Below the pieces are notes generated by a model, which saw only the letters and a program-made list of their open reading frames with translations, did not search any database and was not told the DNA's origin. A stretch of 64,000 nucleotides of DNA from Caenibius sp. WL (GTDB lineage Bacteria; Pseudomonadota; Alphaproteobacteria; Sphingomonadales; Sphingomonadaceae): contig NZ_CP081844.1 of the NCBI RefSeq assembly GCF_019803445.1, positions 62,001 to 126,000 on the forward strand, given 5' to 3'. A program made the translations under genes and the position numbers. Positions 44,333-53,569 of the stretch are shown here, piece by piece (position 1 is the first letter of the stretch; each line of letters begins with the position of its first letter).

Positions 44333-44690
44333 CGAACGCCTTGTAGGCGGCTTCGTCCATCAGCCCATCAAGCTCGCCCTTGTCGGCGATGGTCAGCTTG
44401 AAGAACCAGCCCTGGCCTTCGGCATCGGAGTTCACCAGCGCCGGGTCTTCTTCCAGATTCTGGTTGCCGGAAACGACCGTGCCGCCGATCGGGGCATAGA
44501 CGTCGGACGCGGCCTTGACCGATTCCACCACAGCGGCTTCCTGCCCCTTGGTCAGCACCGCGCCTTCATCGGGCACTTCGACGAAAACGATATCGCCGAG
44601 CTGGCTCTGGGCATAATCGGTGATGCCCACGGTCGCCGTGTCGCCATCGACTTCGATCCATTCATGTTCATCGGTGAAATAACGCGGCAT
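44319..44690 (-). CDS. gcvH: Glycine cleavage system protein H
   Basis: A 123-residue lipoyl carrier that shuttles the aminomethyl group between P, T and L proteins. [20 protein letters not shown] is the N-terminal block, and the lipoyl lysine is in [19 protein letters not shown]. The start at 44690 has GGAGCC upstream; an earlier frame extension has no similarity. It lies four bases after gcvT. Confidence 0.97.
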   Translation of the reverse strand: MPRYFTDEHEWIEVDGDTATVGITDYAQSQLGDIVFVEVPDEGAVLTKGQEAAVVESVKAASDVYAPIGGTVVSGNQNLEEDPALVNSDAEGQGWFFKLTIADKGELDGLMDEAAYKAFVESL

Positions 44691-44694
44691 GGGT

Positions 44695-45864
44695 TCAGGC
44701 TCCCTGTCGGTGGTACTTGTGGGGGACAAAAGGCATCGCGGTCACGCTGGCGGCCAGCTTGCGCCCGCGCACTTCGATTTCGAGCGTGGCGCCCGGCGCG
44801 GCATGGGCGGCATCGACCATGGCCATGGCAATCGGGCGTTCGAGCGTGGGCGAAAACCCGCCCGAGGTCACCACCCCGATTGGCGCGCCATCGGCCAGCA
44901 CGGGTGCCCCTTCGCGCGCGGGCAGGCGGCCGTCGAGCAGCAGACCGATACGCTTGCGCGCCGGGCCCGCCGCCAATTCGGCAAGAATCCTTTCAGCGCC
45001 GGGGAAACCGCCTTCCGCCCGGCGGCGCTTGTTGATCGCGAACATCAGCCCGGCTTCGACCGGCCCGGTTTCGGGCGTCAGGTCATGGCCATAGAGTGGC
45101 AGCCCCGCTTCCAGCCGCAGCGAATCGCGCGCGCCCAGCCCCACGGGCATCACCGCTTCATCAGCGCAGAGCGCATCGGCCAAAGCCGCGATATCTTCGG
45201 CGCGGACGGAAATCTCGAACCCGTCCTCCCCGGTGTAGCCGGAGCGCGAAATGCCCAGCGGGCGCCCCTGCCACAGGTAGGGCGCGGCCTGCATGAACGT
45301 CAGCCCATCGACGGCGGGAGCATCGGCCATCGCCGGTTCCAGCCCAAGCCGCACCAGCACGGCCGCCGCTTCGGGCCCCTGCAGGGCCAGTAATCCGTGT
45401 TCATCGAGATGGTTGAGCGTGATGTCGTCCGGCAGCGCGTCACGCAAGTGGGCGATATCGTCCCACTTCATCGCACCGTTGACGACCAGGTAATAGGTGC
45501 CACCGCGATTGGTGACCATCAGATCATCCAAAATGCCGCCCTGCTCGTCCAGCAGCAGCGAATAGCGCATCCGCCCCGGCGCGAGGCCCGCGATATCGCC
45601 CGGCAGCACCGCTTCCAGCGCGGCCACCGCGCCCTCGCCCGAAATTTCGAGCTGGCCCATGTGGCTGACATCGAACAGGCCCGCCTTGCTCCGGGTCCAG
45701 AGATGTTCCTCGATAATCCCGCGGAACTGCACCGGCATCCAGTATCCGGCAAAATCGACCATCCGCCCGCCGTGCGCGCGATGCCAGGCATCCAGCGGCA
45801 GCGGCTCGGTCGGCAGATCGATCGCGTCGTCCGCTTCGTCGAGCTGGGTTTGCAAATCGCTCAT
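44695..45864 (-). CDS. gcvT: Glycine cleavage system aminomethyltransferase T
   Basis: A 389-residue T-protein that transfers the C1 unit to tetrahydrofolate and releases ammonia. [42 protein letters not shown], and [17 protein letters not shown] are conserved, and [18 protein letters not shown] is the folate-site block. GGGAG precedes the ATG at 45864. It is the first gene behind the glycine riboswitch. Confidence 0.96.
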   Translation of the reverse strand: MSDLQTQLDEADDAIDLPTEPLPLDAWHRAHGGRMVDFAGYWMPVQFRGIIEEHLWTRSKAGLFDVSHMGQLEISGEGAVAALEAVLPGDIAGLAPGRMRYSLLLDEQGGILDDLMVTNRGGTYYLVVNGAMKWDDIAHLRDALPDDITLNHLDEHGLLALQGPEAAAVLVRLGLEPAMADAPAVDGLTFMQAAPYLWQGRPLGISRSGYTGEDGFEISVRAEDIAALADALCADEAVMPVGLGARDSLRLEAGLPLYGHDLTPETGPVEAGLMFAINKRRRAEGGFPGAERILAELAAGPARKRIGLLLDGRLPAREGAPVLADGAPIGVVTSGGFSPTLERPIAMAMVDAAHAAPGATLEIEVRGRKLAASVTAMPFVPHKYHRQGA

Positions 45865-45921
45865 CACACTACTCCCGACACGTGGCGCCAACGCGCTGCT
45901 CTAGCGCGTTTTCCTCGCCAC

Positions 45922-46125
45922 ACCCCCTCTGTCGGGAAACCTGAGAGCTTGACCGGCGGCCATGGCCGCAAGCTTACCCCTTCGGTGGGGCGGTATCCCG
46001 CCCGCTTTCCAGAGTGCCCACACGCAACGCGGTCCTTTTGCCTGAGAGTTTCCGGGGCGGTTGCTCCTTCGGCGTCCCGAACGGCAGGCGGCAGGCCCGC
46101 ATCCGGAATCTCTCCCACGCTGCGC
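45922..46125 (-). promoter_or_regulatory. Tandem glycine riboswitch
   Basis: Two glycine aptamers in series on the minus strand upstream of gcvT. Aptamer 1 starts with GGGAGAGATTCCGG and contains CGCCGAAGGAGCAA and CTCTCAGGCAAAAGGACCG. Aptamer 2 contains CACCGAAGGGGTAAGC and CTCTCAGGTTTCCCGACAGA. The repeated CCGAAGG and CTCTCAGG blocks identify the class. In this class glycine switches on the gcv operon. Confidence 0.95.
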
Positions 46126-46340
46126 CCGGAGCCTTGCGACTCCGGAAAGACAGCCCGTGCTTTCCCAATGTGCCCGCACAGAGTCAATCGGCCAAAACCC
46201 GGATATCGACATCTTGCGGTCATCCCCTTCCGCTTATGACGCGGCGAGGATATCAGCCCACTGGACAGCGCCGGCGCGACCGCCGATATTAGTTACAGCA
46301 TACAATAAATCACCCCTGCTTCATTTGGAGAGACCCGCAC

Positions 46341-47852
46341 ATGCCCCAAGCCGCAACGCTCGCTTACACGCAGCCCGCCTATTCGGCCGCTGTGGAGAAG
46401 ACGCTGGGCCGCAAACCGCAATTGTTCATCAACGGCGAATGGGTCGATTCGAGCCATGGCGCGCTGCTCGATGTGGAAGACCCTTCGACCGGCAAGGTCA
46501 TCAGCCAGATCGTCGACGCGTCGGAAAAGGATGTCGATCGCGCGGTCGCCGCCGCCCGCATCGCGTTTGACGATGGCCGCTGGTCCTCGCTGCCCGCCCT
46601 GCAGCGCGAAAAGACCATGATCCGCCTTGCCGAACTGATCGAAGCCAATGCCGACGAACTGGCCGAACTGGAAGCGATCGACAACGGCAAGCCCAAAAGC
46701 ATCGCGGGCGCGGTGGACGTGCCGGGCGCGGCCAACCAGATCCGCTTCATGGCGGGCTGGGCGGGCAAGCTCGCCGGGGAAACGCCCACCCCCTACGGCC
46801 TGCCGCAGGGCGCGACGTTCGCTTACACCCTGCGCGAGCCGGTGGGTGTCTGCGCGCAGATCGTGCCGTGGAATTTCCCGCTGCTGATGGCCTGCCAGAA
46901 GATCGCCCCGGCGCTGGCCGCCGGATGCACGCTGATTCTCAAGCCCGCCGAACAGACATCGCTCACCGCGCTGCGCCTCGCCGATCTGGTGGCCGAAGCC
47001 GGATTCCCCGCCGGGGTCATCAATATCATCACCGGCCTTGGCGAAACCGCGGGCGACCGGATGGTGCGCCATCCCGATGTGGACAAGGTCGCTTTCACCG
47101 GTTCCACCGATGTCGGCAAGCTGATCGGCCGCAACGCCACCGACACGATGAAGCGCATCACGCTGGAACTGGGCGGCAAATCGCCCGTGATCGTAATGCC
47201 CGATGTCGATATCACCCAGGCATCGCAGGGCGCGGCCAGCGCGATCTTCTTCAATTCGGGCCAGGTCTGCGTCGCCGGTTCGCGCCTCTATGCGCACCGT
47301 TCGATCTACGACCGGCTGCTCGAAGGGCTGGCCGAAGCGACTCCGCGCTGGGTCCCTCGCCCCGCGCTCGATCCTGCCGCACAGATGGGCCCGCTGGTTT
47401 CCAGCGAACAGTATGACCGCGTGATGGGCTATATCGAAGCGGGCAAGCGCGACGGCGCCAGCGTGGTGATCGGCGGCGACAGCCCGTCGAACGACGGCTA
47501 CTATGTCAATCCCACCGTGCTGGCCGACGTGAACCCGCAGATGAGTGTCGTACGCGAGGAAATCTTCGGCCCGGTCGTCGTCGCTCAACGGTTCGACGAT
47601 CTCGACGAAGTGGCGAAGGCCGCCAACGACACCTGCTACGGCCTTGGCGCGGGCGTGTGGACACGGGACATTTCCGTGATGCACAAGCTGGTCAGCAAGA
47701 TCAAATCGGGCACCGTGTGGGGCAACTGCCACACCGTGGTCGATCCCGCTCTGCCCTTCGGTGGCTACAAGCAGTCCGGCATCGGCCGCGAACAGGGCCG
47801 CCAGGGGATCGAACCCTATCTCGAAACCAAGACGGTGTTCATCCAGCTCTGA
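46341..47852 (+). CDS. Aldehyde dehydrogenase family protein
   Basis: A 503-residue NAD(P)-dependent aldehyde dehydrogenase. The Glu motif is LELGGKSPVIV and the catalytic Cys is in FFNSGQVCVAGSRLYA. The NAD region has VPWNFPLLMACQKIAPALAAG and GFTGSTDVG-type sequence (AFTGSTDVGKLIG). The tail PFGGYKQSGIGREQG resembles betaine-aldehyde or phenylacetaldehyde dehydrogenases. The substrate is unresolved. It is divergent from the gcv operon. Confidence 0.93.
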   Translation: MPQAATLAYTQPAYSAAVEKTLGRKPQLFINGEWVDSSHGALLDVEDPSTGKVISQIVDASEKDVDRAVAAARIAFDDGRWSSLPALQREKTMIRLAELIEANADELAELEAIDNGKPKSIAGAVDVPGAANQIRFMAGWAGKLAGETPTPYGLPQGATFAYTLREPVGVCAQIVPWNFPLLMACQKIAPALAAGCTLILKPAEQTSLTALRLADLVAEAGFPAGVINIITGLGETAGDRMVRHPDVDKVAFTGSTDVGKLIGRNATDTMKRITLELGGKSPVIVMPDVDITQASQGAASAIFFNSGQVCVAGSRLYAHRSIYDRLLEGLAEATPRWVPRPALDPAAQMGPLVSSEQYDRVMGYIEAGKRDGASVVIGGDSPSNDGYYVNPTVLADVNPQMSVVREEIFGPVVVAQRFDDLDEVAKAANDTCYGLGAGVWTRDISVMHKLVSKIKSGTVWGNCHTVVDPALPFGGYKQSGIGREQGRQGIEPYLETKTVFIQL

Positions 47853-47882
47853 TAGCGCCGAGCTTTCAACCACCGGATACGG

Positions 47883-47915
47883 AAGGGGCTGCCCACGGGC
47901 GGCCCCTTTTTGTTT
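47883..47915 (+). terminator. Rho-independent terminator of the aldehyde dehydrogenase gene
   Basis: Stem AAGGGGCTGCC/GGCGGCCCCTT (one T-G wobble) with a four-base loop, followed by TTTTTGTTT. Confidence 0.85.
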
Positions 47916-47959
47916 GGGCCGGGTGCGAATGGGGTATCTGCCTTGAAGGTGCACCTTCT

Positions 47960-47999
47960 CATCGTCACCCTGAATTTGTTTCAAGGTCCATTTCTCCAG
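47960..47999 (+). repeat. Dispersed intergenic repeat
   Basis: CATCGTCACCCTGAATTTGT followed by TTCAAGGTCCATTTCTCCAG. It matches the unit at 13919-13979 in two blocks. It sits between the terminator and the HerA-like gene. Confidence 0.55.
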
Positions 48000-48109
48000 A
48001 TCAGGCTTCGGTTCGTGGGGTGAAATGCAGGCGCTTTCTCCCCACAAAAAGCGCGGATAATTCGCCCCGCCCTCTTGGGCAGGGCAGTCCGCACAGCTAC
48101 CAGCGGGCC

Positions 48110-49570
48110 GTGGACGCGCAGATTCTCATAGGTCAGGATTCGGCGGGGCAGGATATCTCGATCGATCTCGAGGAACTGCTCGCCACGCGCCTGCTCGTGC
48201 AGGGCAACAGCGGTTCGGGCAAATCCCACCTTTTGCGCCGCCTGCTGGAAGAAAGCGCCGGGCGCGTCCAGCAGGTCATCGTCGATCCCGAAGGCGATTT
48301 CGTGTCGCTGGCCGAACTGTTCGGCCATGTCGTGGTCGATGGCGAGGCCTATTCCAGCGCGGAAATCGCCACGCTGGCCGCGCGCACGCGCGAACATCGC
48401 GCTTCCGTGGTGCTGGCGCTGGACGGGCTGGATGTCGAACAGCAGATCCGCTGCGCCGCCACGTTCCTCGGCGCGCTGTTCGATGCCCCGCGCGAACACT
48501 GGTATCCCGCGCTGGTGGTGGTGGACGAAGCGCAGATGTTCGCCCCTGCCGTGGCGGGCGAAATCAGCGAAGACACCCGCCGGATGACGCTGTCGGCGAT
48601 GACCAACCTGATGTGCCGGGGGCGCAAGCGCGGCCTTGCCGGGATCGTCGCCACCCAGCGGCTGGCCAAGCTGGCCAAGAACGTCGCCGCCGAAGCCTCG
48701 AACTTTCTGATGGGGCGGACTTTCCTCGACATCGACATGCTGCGCGCCGCCGATCTGCTGGGTATGGAGCGGCGGCAGGCTGAACTGATCCGCGATCTGC
48801 AACGCGGCTCGTTCCTCGGGCTCGGCCCGGCCATCTGCCGCAGGCCGATTGCGGTCAGGATCGGCCCGGTCCGCTCCGGGGCCAAAGTCGCTTCGGCCAC
48901 GCTGGTGCCTTTGCCATCCGCTCCGCCGGAAGAAATGCAGGCCCTGCTTCATGCCGAACTCGCCGCGGCAGCAGCGGAACGCCCGGCGATGCCTGATCCG
49001 ATCGTGCCCACGCCGCGCGGCCCTGCGCTAAGCGAACTGGCCGAACGGATCGCGGATTTCGATGGGGAACCGGAAAGCGCCGCCGGAGAGGGAGGTGCCA
49101 CCGACACTGGTGGGCCGGGGATCGACGATGTGCTGCGCGAAATGGCGGCGGAACGCGATTGCATGTTCCACCCCACCAGCACGCTTTACCAGAATTTCCT
49201 CTCCCGCTGCCGGGCACTGCGTATTCACTCGCGCGGGCTGGACATGATGCGGTTCCGCCGTGCGCTGGCCATTGCGCTGGTCGATCTCGACCATCTCGAC
49301 CCCGATACCAAGGCCCGTATTCAGCAATTGGGCGCCGGGTTGGATGACGACCTTCTGGCCCCCTTCCTCGCCATTGCCCGCTCCGCCGCCGAAGGGCTGA
49401 GCGGCCCGGATGACGAGGAACTCGGCCGGGTCTATGGCACCAATTCACCCGGCCGCATCCGCCGCCTGCTCGAACATCTCGAAAAGAAGGGCCTGCTCGT
49501 AGTACGGGAGGATTTCGGCGGCGGGCGCACACTGATAGTGCCCGGCATTTCCGCCTCGGTCGACGGCTGA
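48110..49570 (+). CDS. HerA-like ATP-binding protein (DUF87/helicase HerA domain)
   Basis: A 486-residue FtsK/HerA-superfamily ATPase. Walker A is VQGNSGSGKSHLLRRLLEE (residues 27-45), Walker B is ALVVVDEAQMFAPAVAGE, and a sensor-type segment reads GIVATQRLAKLAKNVA. The C-terminal 200 residues include a helical region and a winged-helix-like tail (GRIRRLLEHLEKKGLLVVR). Phage or repair partners (NurA) are not adjacent, and the biological role is open. The start is uncertain: GTG at 48110 fits the first conserved residues, with only a weak AGCGGG upstream. Confidence 0.8.
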   Translation: MDAQILIGQDSAGQDISIDLEELLATRLLVQGNSGSGKSHLLRRLLEESAGRVQQVIVDPEGDFVSLAELFGHVVVDGEAYSSAEIATLAARTREHRASVVLALDGLDVEQQIRCAATFLGALFDAPREHWYPALVVVDEAQMFAPAVAGEISEDTRRMTLSAMTNLMCRGRKRGLAGIVATQRLAKLAKNVAAEASNFLMGRTFLDIDMLRAADLLGMERRQAELIRDLQRGSFLGLGPAICRRPIAVRIGPVRSGAKVASATLVPLPSAPPEEMQALLHAELAAAAAERPAMPDPIVPTPRGPALSELAERIADFDGEPESAAGEGGATDTGGPGIDDVLREMAAERDCMFHPTSTLYQNFLSRCRALRIHSRGLDMMRFRRALAIALVDLDHLDPDTKARIQQLGAGLDDDLLAPFLAIARSAAEGLSGPDDEELGRVYGTNSPGRIRRLLEHLEKKGLLVVREDFGGGRTLIVPGISASVDG

Positions 49571-49824
49571 CCGCTTTCGGCGCTGTCCGCGCCATTGCCC
49601 GCCATTGCCGACCGGCCAGACACGCAAAGGCGCGGCAGGGAAAAGTCTTGGGGGGCCCTGCCACGCCCAAAGCATTCTCCGACACCGACGGGAAAAGTTT
49701 AGCGCATCACCACCCTCCAGCGGTGGAAAACCGCCGATATGGAGACGCTTTTCCCCCTTTCTCGATACCTCGCGAAAAATGATCCATAACGGATTGAACC
49801 TCATTTGACCGCGGCAGGCATGCT

Positions 49825-49862
49825 CCCCCACCCAAAGGGCCAAGGCACTGCTTGGGGGTTTT
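49825..49862 (+). promoter_or_regulatory. Leader hairpin enclosing the flgF ribosome site
   Basis: CCCCCA (49825-49830) can pair with TGGGGG (49853-49858), followed by TTTT and the flgF ATG. The G-run is the only Shine-Dalgarno candidate, so it would be hidden when folded. The hairpin with its T-tail also looks like a terminator or attenuator. The rest of 49571-49824 shows no gene. Confidence 0.4.
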
Positions 49863-50581
49863 ATGCCGGGGCTGATCGAAGCTGCGACGGGAATATTGGC
49901 GTCATCGGAACGGCGCGTGGCAACGGCCGCGCAGAACATTTCGAACGCGGCAACGCCCGGTTACAAACGGCAGGTCGCTTTCACCCACCTGCTTGACCGT
50001 GCGGCAGGCCCGGATGCGCACGAGACTCGGGCAACGCAACTTTCGTTCCTGTCCGATTTCGCGCAAGGCAAGCTGCGCGATACAGGCCGCCCGCTCGACC
50101 TTGCCTTGTTCGGCCCCGGCTTTCTCCGCCTGCGCGATGGAGAAAGCTACGTCTATGCGCGCGGTGGATCGTTCGCCATCGGCGCGGATGGCGCAGTGAT
50201 CGACAGCATGGGCCGCGTGCTGCAGGAGGCGGGCGGCGGCGATCTCATGCTTGAAGGGCCTGCCCCGCAATCGCGGGCGATGGCAGCGTGATCGAAAATG
50301 GCCTGCCGGTGGCGACGATCGGCCTGTTCGAACCCATTTCACCCTCCACACTGGCCGCGCTTGGCGGCGGGCTGTTCCGCGCGCCTGAGGCCGCGATGCA
50401 GGCCGCTGCCACCAGCGTGATCCATCAGGGCCGGCTCGAAAGCGCCAACGTGGTGATGAGCGACGAAATGATCGCGATGATGGCCGCCTCCCGCCAGGCG
50501 GAAGGCGGCGCGCGGCTGGTGCAGTTCTACGACCAGCTGATCGGGCAGGCGATCACCACTTTCAGCAGGAGCGGCAAATGA
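49863..50581 (+). pseudogene. flgF: Flagellar proximal rod protein FlgF, frameshifted
   Basis: The N-terminal part (49863-50291, 142 residues) begins MPGLIEAATGILASSERRVA and has the rod N-terminal motif AQNISNAATPGYKRQ. The C-terminal part (50288-50581) holds the rod end AANVVMSDEM-type block (SANVVMSDEMIAMMAASRQ). They are one gene: reading -1 within the C4 tract at 50263-50266 joins GPAP directly to AIAGDGSVIENGLPVATIG. One missing C (C5 to C4) explains the break. It may be a true pseudogene, a sequencing error, or slippage-based expression. Confidence 0.82.
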
Positions 50582-51354
50582 ACGGGGCATTCGAAATCGG
50601 CGCCGTAGCGCTGCGGGCAGACCAGAAGGCGCTGGAACTGCTGGCGAACAACATCGCCAATGTGAACACGCCCGCGTTCAAGCGGTCGGATGCCCGCTTT
50701 GCCGCGATCCTTGCCAATCAGGTACAACCAGATGGCACGCTGGCCACCGCCGTTGCGGCTGATGCCGCCGCTCTTAATGGCGGGGTCCGCCTCGCCCCCC
50801 ATGCCATGCTGTTCGCGCAGGGCGAATTGCGCCCCACTGGCAACACGATGGACCTGGCCATCGACGGGCAGGGCTTTATCGAATTGATGGGGCCTGCCGG
50901 GCAGACGCTACTGTGGCGCGGCGGCACTCTGCGGGTGGATGAAGATGGGGCGCTGGCCACGCGGGAAGGCCTGCCCCTGCGCACTGGGATCACTGTCCCG
51001 GCGGATGCCACCAGCCTTACCATCACCGCTGAAGGCGTGGTCAAGGCCGGAACCTCCGGCGGGGAAGTGATCGAACTGGGGCAGATCGCGCTGGTCCGGG
51101 CAGAACATGAAGGCGCGCTCGAACAGATGGACGGCGGCCTGCTCCGCCCCACCGATGATGCGCAGCTGCGCGATGCCGTTCCGGGTGAGGATGGCGCGGG
51201 CCTGTTCGTGCAAGGATCGCTCGAAGGCTCCAATGTCACGCTGACGGACGAAATGGTCCAACTGCTGATGATCCAGCGCGCTTTCGCCGCCAATGCGCAA
51301 GCCTTGCAGACGGCCGACCAGCTCGCCGCCATCACCAACAATCTCAAGAAGTAA
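50578..51354 (+). CDS. flgG: Flagellar rod protein FlgG-like
   Basis: A 258-residue hook-basal body family protein. The N-terminal heptad block LLANNIANVNTPAFKRSDARF, the central GELRPTGNTMDLAIDGQGFIE, and the C-terminal GSLEGSNVTLTDEMVQLLMI, then QRAFAANAQALQTADQ, are those of FlgG distal rod proteins. It is shorter and more divergent than typical FlgG (about 262 residues, MRSLYIGATGM start). It overlaps the end of flgF by four bases. Confidence 0.85.
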   Translation: MNGAFEIGAVALRADQKALELLANNIANVNTPAFKRSDARFAAILANQVQPDGTLATAVAADAAALNGGVRLAPHAMLFAQGELRPTGNTMDLAIDGQGFIELMGPAGQTLLWRGGTLRVDEDGALATREGLPLRTGITVPADATSLTITAEGVVKAGTSGGEVIELGQIALVRAEHEGALEQMDGGLLRPTDDAQLRDAVPGEDGAGLFVQGSLEGSNVTLTDEMVQLLMIQRAFAANAQALQTADQLAAITNNLKK

Positions 51355-51361
51355 TGCCGGC

Positions 51362-52078
51362 ATGCGCTCTCTTTCCGCTGCCGCCGCACTGATCGCCTGC
51401 GTCCTCCCCGCCGGCCTCACCGCGCGGGAAGGCGCGCCGCACACCGCACCCAACATGGACGCCCACAGCATGCATCTGGCGGAGCGCACGATCCGGGTGC
51501 GCGATCTGGCACGCTTGTCGCCCGATGAAGAGTGGCGGTTCGGGGCGCTCCCCGTGGCGTGGATGCCGGATGGGCGTAGCACGCTCGACCTGAACGCCGA
51601 ACGCCGCGCGGCCCTGCTTCGCCGCCGGGTGCCGGGCTATCCCTTCCCTTTGCTTGTCGAGGGGCCAGCACGATTTGTCGCGCAGCCTGCTGCAACCATG
51701 GGCGGCCCCGCACGCGCCTGTTTCGCACTTCGGCACAATCTGGCGGCGGGCGGCTATGTGACAGAGGACACGGTCACTGTCGTACCGTGCCAGCCCACTG
51801 TTCCTGTCTCGCTATCGCTCCGCTTCGATCCTGCGGTGGGAGCCACGCGTGCCGATGCCCCGCTTGATGCGGGGGTCTATCTCGGCCCGCTTGCTTTGCG
51901 CCACGGTGGCATTGTCGAACAAAGCAGCAGTCTGACACTGGCGATCACCGCCGGGCCGGTGCGGATAGAGCGCCATGTGGCGGCGATGCAACCCGCACGC
52001 AGCGGCCATGCGCTGTTCGTGCGCACAGCCGATGGGGCCATTCTCGCCGCCCCGCTTGCCACGGGTGCGGACCGATAA
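51362..52078 (+). CDS. flgA: Flagellar basal body P-ring formation protein FlgA-like
   Basis: A 238-residue periplasmic protein with a signal peptide (AAAALIACVLPAGLTA). It has RTIRVRDLARLSPD, RRRVPGYPFPLLVEGPA, and a SAF-like region (RHNLAAGGYVTEDTV) as in FlgA, the P-ring assembly chaperone. Sequence similarity is moderate, and its place between flgG and flgH (as in Caulobacter flgFG-flaD-flgH) is the main support. Confidence 0.78.
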   Translation: MRSLSAAAALIACVLPAGLTAREGAPHTAPNMDAHSMHLAERTIRVRDLARLSPDEEWRFGALPVAWMPDGRSTLDLNAERRAALLRRRVPGYPFPLLVEGPARFVAQPAATMGGPARACFALRHNLAAGGYVTEDTVTVVPCQPTVPVSLSLRFDPAVGATRADAPLDAGVYLGPLALRHGGIVEQSSSLTLAITAGPVRIERHVAAMQPARSGHALFVRTADGAILAAPLATGADR

Positions 52079-52095
52079 GCCGCCCGTGCCGCCTC

Positions 52096-52650
52096 GTGCT
52101 GGCGATGATCGCCGCCTGCGCCACACCCGTTCAGGCGGAACAGCTTTTCACCGGCACCACCTGGTCCGCTGTCGCGGCGGACGACAAGGCCCGCACGGTG
52201 GGCGACACGGTGACGGTGCTGATCCACGAAGCCGCCAGCGCCTCCAGCAAGTTGCACAACAACTCCTCGAAGAAGACCGATTTCGGCGGCAGTTTCGCCG
52301 CGGGCGGGATCGATGAATCCGCCGGTCTCAAATTCGGCGGCACGTATGGCGGCAAAGGCGAAGTCGTCCGCACCGAACAGTTCCTCGCCCGGATGACGGC
52401 CCAGGTCACCGGCCTTGCCCCCAATGGCGATTTTCTGATCGAAGGAACGCAGAAAATGCGCGTCAACGGCGAGAATACGACGATCGGCGTACGCGGGCGG
52501 ATCAGGCCGCGCGACATTTCGGCCGATAATGTCGTGCTGTCCTCGCGCATTGCCGATGCCCAGATCAACTACGATGGCAAGGGCTTCGTCAGCCGCAGCG
52601 CGAAGCCGGGCATCGTCAACCGTATTCTCAGCTTCCTGGGTATCGGCTGA
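52096..52650 (+). CDS. flgH: Flagellar L-ring protein FlgH
   Basis: A 184-residue outer-membrane L-ring subunit. FTGTTWSAVAADDKARTVGD, TVTVLIHEAASASS, GLAPNGDFLIEGTQKMRVNG, and IRPRDISADNVVLSSRIADA are diagnostic. The lipobox MIAAC is only eight residues from the GTG start at 52096, which is short; the frame is open upstream to about 52060 without a usual start codon. The next open frame starts at its stop (TGATG). Confidence 0.9.
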   Translation: MLAMIAACATPVQAEQLFTGTTWSAVAADDKARTVGDTVTVLIHEAASASSKLHNNSSKKTDFGGSFAAGGIDESAGLKFGGTYGGKGEVVRTEQFLARMTAQVTGLAPNGDFLIEGTQKMRVNGENTTIGVRGRIRPRDISADNVVLSSRIADAQINYDGKGFVSRSAKPGIVNRILSFLGIG

Positions 52651-52748
52651 TGCGCCTGCGCCCTCTTCCCCGCGCCGTGGCCGCCGCGTTCTGCGCGCTG
52701 CTGGCTTTCACTCTAGCGCGATCAGATCGTGCATGCCGCCCATGGTGA
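52650..52748 (+). pseudogene. 5' remnant of the next flagellar gene (probably flgI)
   Basis: Starting at ATG 52650 within the flgH stop, 23 residues form a clean signal peptide (MRLRPLPRAVAAAFCALLAF, TLA). After that the frame enters sequence antisense to fliR and stops at 52746-52748. The P-ring gene flgI is expected after flgH and has such a signal. Only the start survives, so the break lies near 52711-52720. Confidence 0.65.
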
Positions 52749-53157
52749 AGAAAATCGCCGCCGCGGCATACGCGAAGACTGTGCCGGCCAGCGGCATTTC
52801 CGCCTGCGTGGCCGGATCGGCAAGCACCGCGAGCCCAAAACCCGCCTGAATGTCGACCGCACGCCCCGCCCACAGGATCGCCGCGAAAGCCAGTTGCAAA
52901 CACAGCGCAAAAGCCATGCCGAGAAACAGTTCCCCCGCCGCGAGCAAAACCGGCGAGGAGCCCGATCGGACGACCGCCACCGTCGCCTCCGGGCGCGCGG
53001 AAACCAGCCACAGCGAAAGCGACAGCGCGAGCAGAACGCGGATCGCCACCGGCACACGCAGCAGCGTGAACGGCCCGCCATAGGCGAAGGCGGGTGCGAT
53101 TCGCAGCGCGGCCAGCAGCGCCGCGATCAATCGCGCGGTGAGATCGTCCACCGGCAA
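52708..53157 (-). pseudogene. fliR: FliR, flagellar export component, 3'-truncated
   Basis: A 149-residue N-terminal part of FliR, an inner-membrane component of the flagellar type III export gate (normally about 250 residues). ALRIAPAFAYGGPFTLLRVP, GELFLGMAFALCLQLAFAAI, and GRAVDIQAGFGLAVLADPATQA are family-typical. The sequence ends abruptly at GGMHDLIALE, losing about 100 C-terminal residues. The stop comes from sequence belonging to the flgI remnant. The start is TTG at 53157 or GTG at 53151, three or nine bases after fliQ. Confidence 0.85.
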
Positions 53158-53160
53158 TGC

Positions 53161-53430
53161 CTATCCGCCGAGCGTAGGGATAGTGAGGTAGAGCGAGCGG
53201 GCAAACCCCGTCAGCCGCGCGATCATCCACGGGCCGAGCGCGATCAGCAACACCATCGCGGTGATGATCTTGGGCACGTAGGAAAGCGTGATTTCCTGAA
53301 TCTGCGTCGCCACCTGAAAGACCGAGACGAGCAGGCCCACGGCCAGCGTCGCCACCAGCACCGGCCCCGCGACGATGGCCGCGTTCCACAGCATCGCATC
53401 CAGCAGATTGAGCGCGCGATCCGGCCCCAT
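53161..53430 (-). CDS. fliQ: Flagellar biosynthetic protein FliQ
   Basis: An 89-residue two-helix export-gate protein (AAIVAGPVLVATLAVGLLVS, QVATQIQEITLSYVPKI, TAMVLLIALGPW). It is complete in length and motifs. Normally fliP lies upstream; here the preceding gene on this strand is absent, and the cobalamin operon follows in the same direction from further upstream. It is probably non-functional given the broken fliR. Confidence 0.9.
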   Translation of the reverse strand: MGPDRALNLLDAMLWNAAIVAGPVLVATLAVGLLVSVFQVATQIQEITLSYVPKIITAMVLLIALGPWMIARLTGFARSLYLTIPTLGG

Positions 53431-53569
53431 GTGTGACAGCCCCCGGGCGAGAGCCTACCGCGCCCCATGGCCCGGCATCCCCGCAACGCGCCAAGGCTAG
53501 ACGCGCCGCGCGAGGCCGATCAAGCCAGCGGGCCGGACAACAATCTCCATTCTGGAGCAAGTCCTGCGG

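Noticed and set aside
42999-45035. 678-codon plus-strand open frame
   Set aside because: Antisense to gcvPA, gcvH and gcvT, which have full motifs and a riboswitch.
46293-48047. 584-codon minus-strand open frame
   Set aside because: Antisense to the aldehyde dehydrogenase gene; no recognisable protein features.
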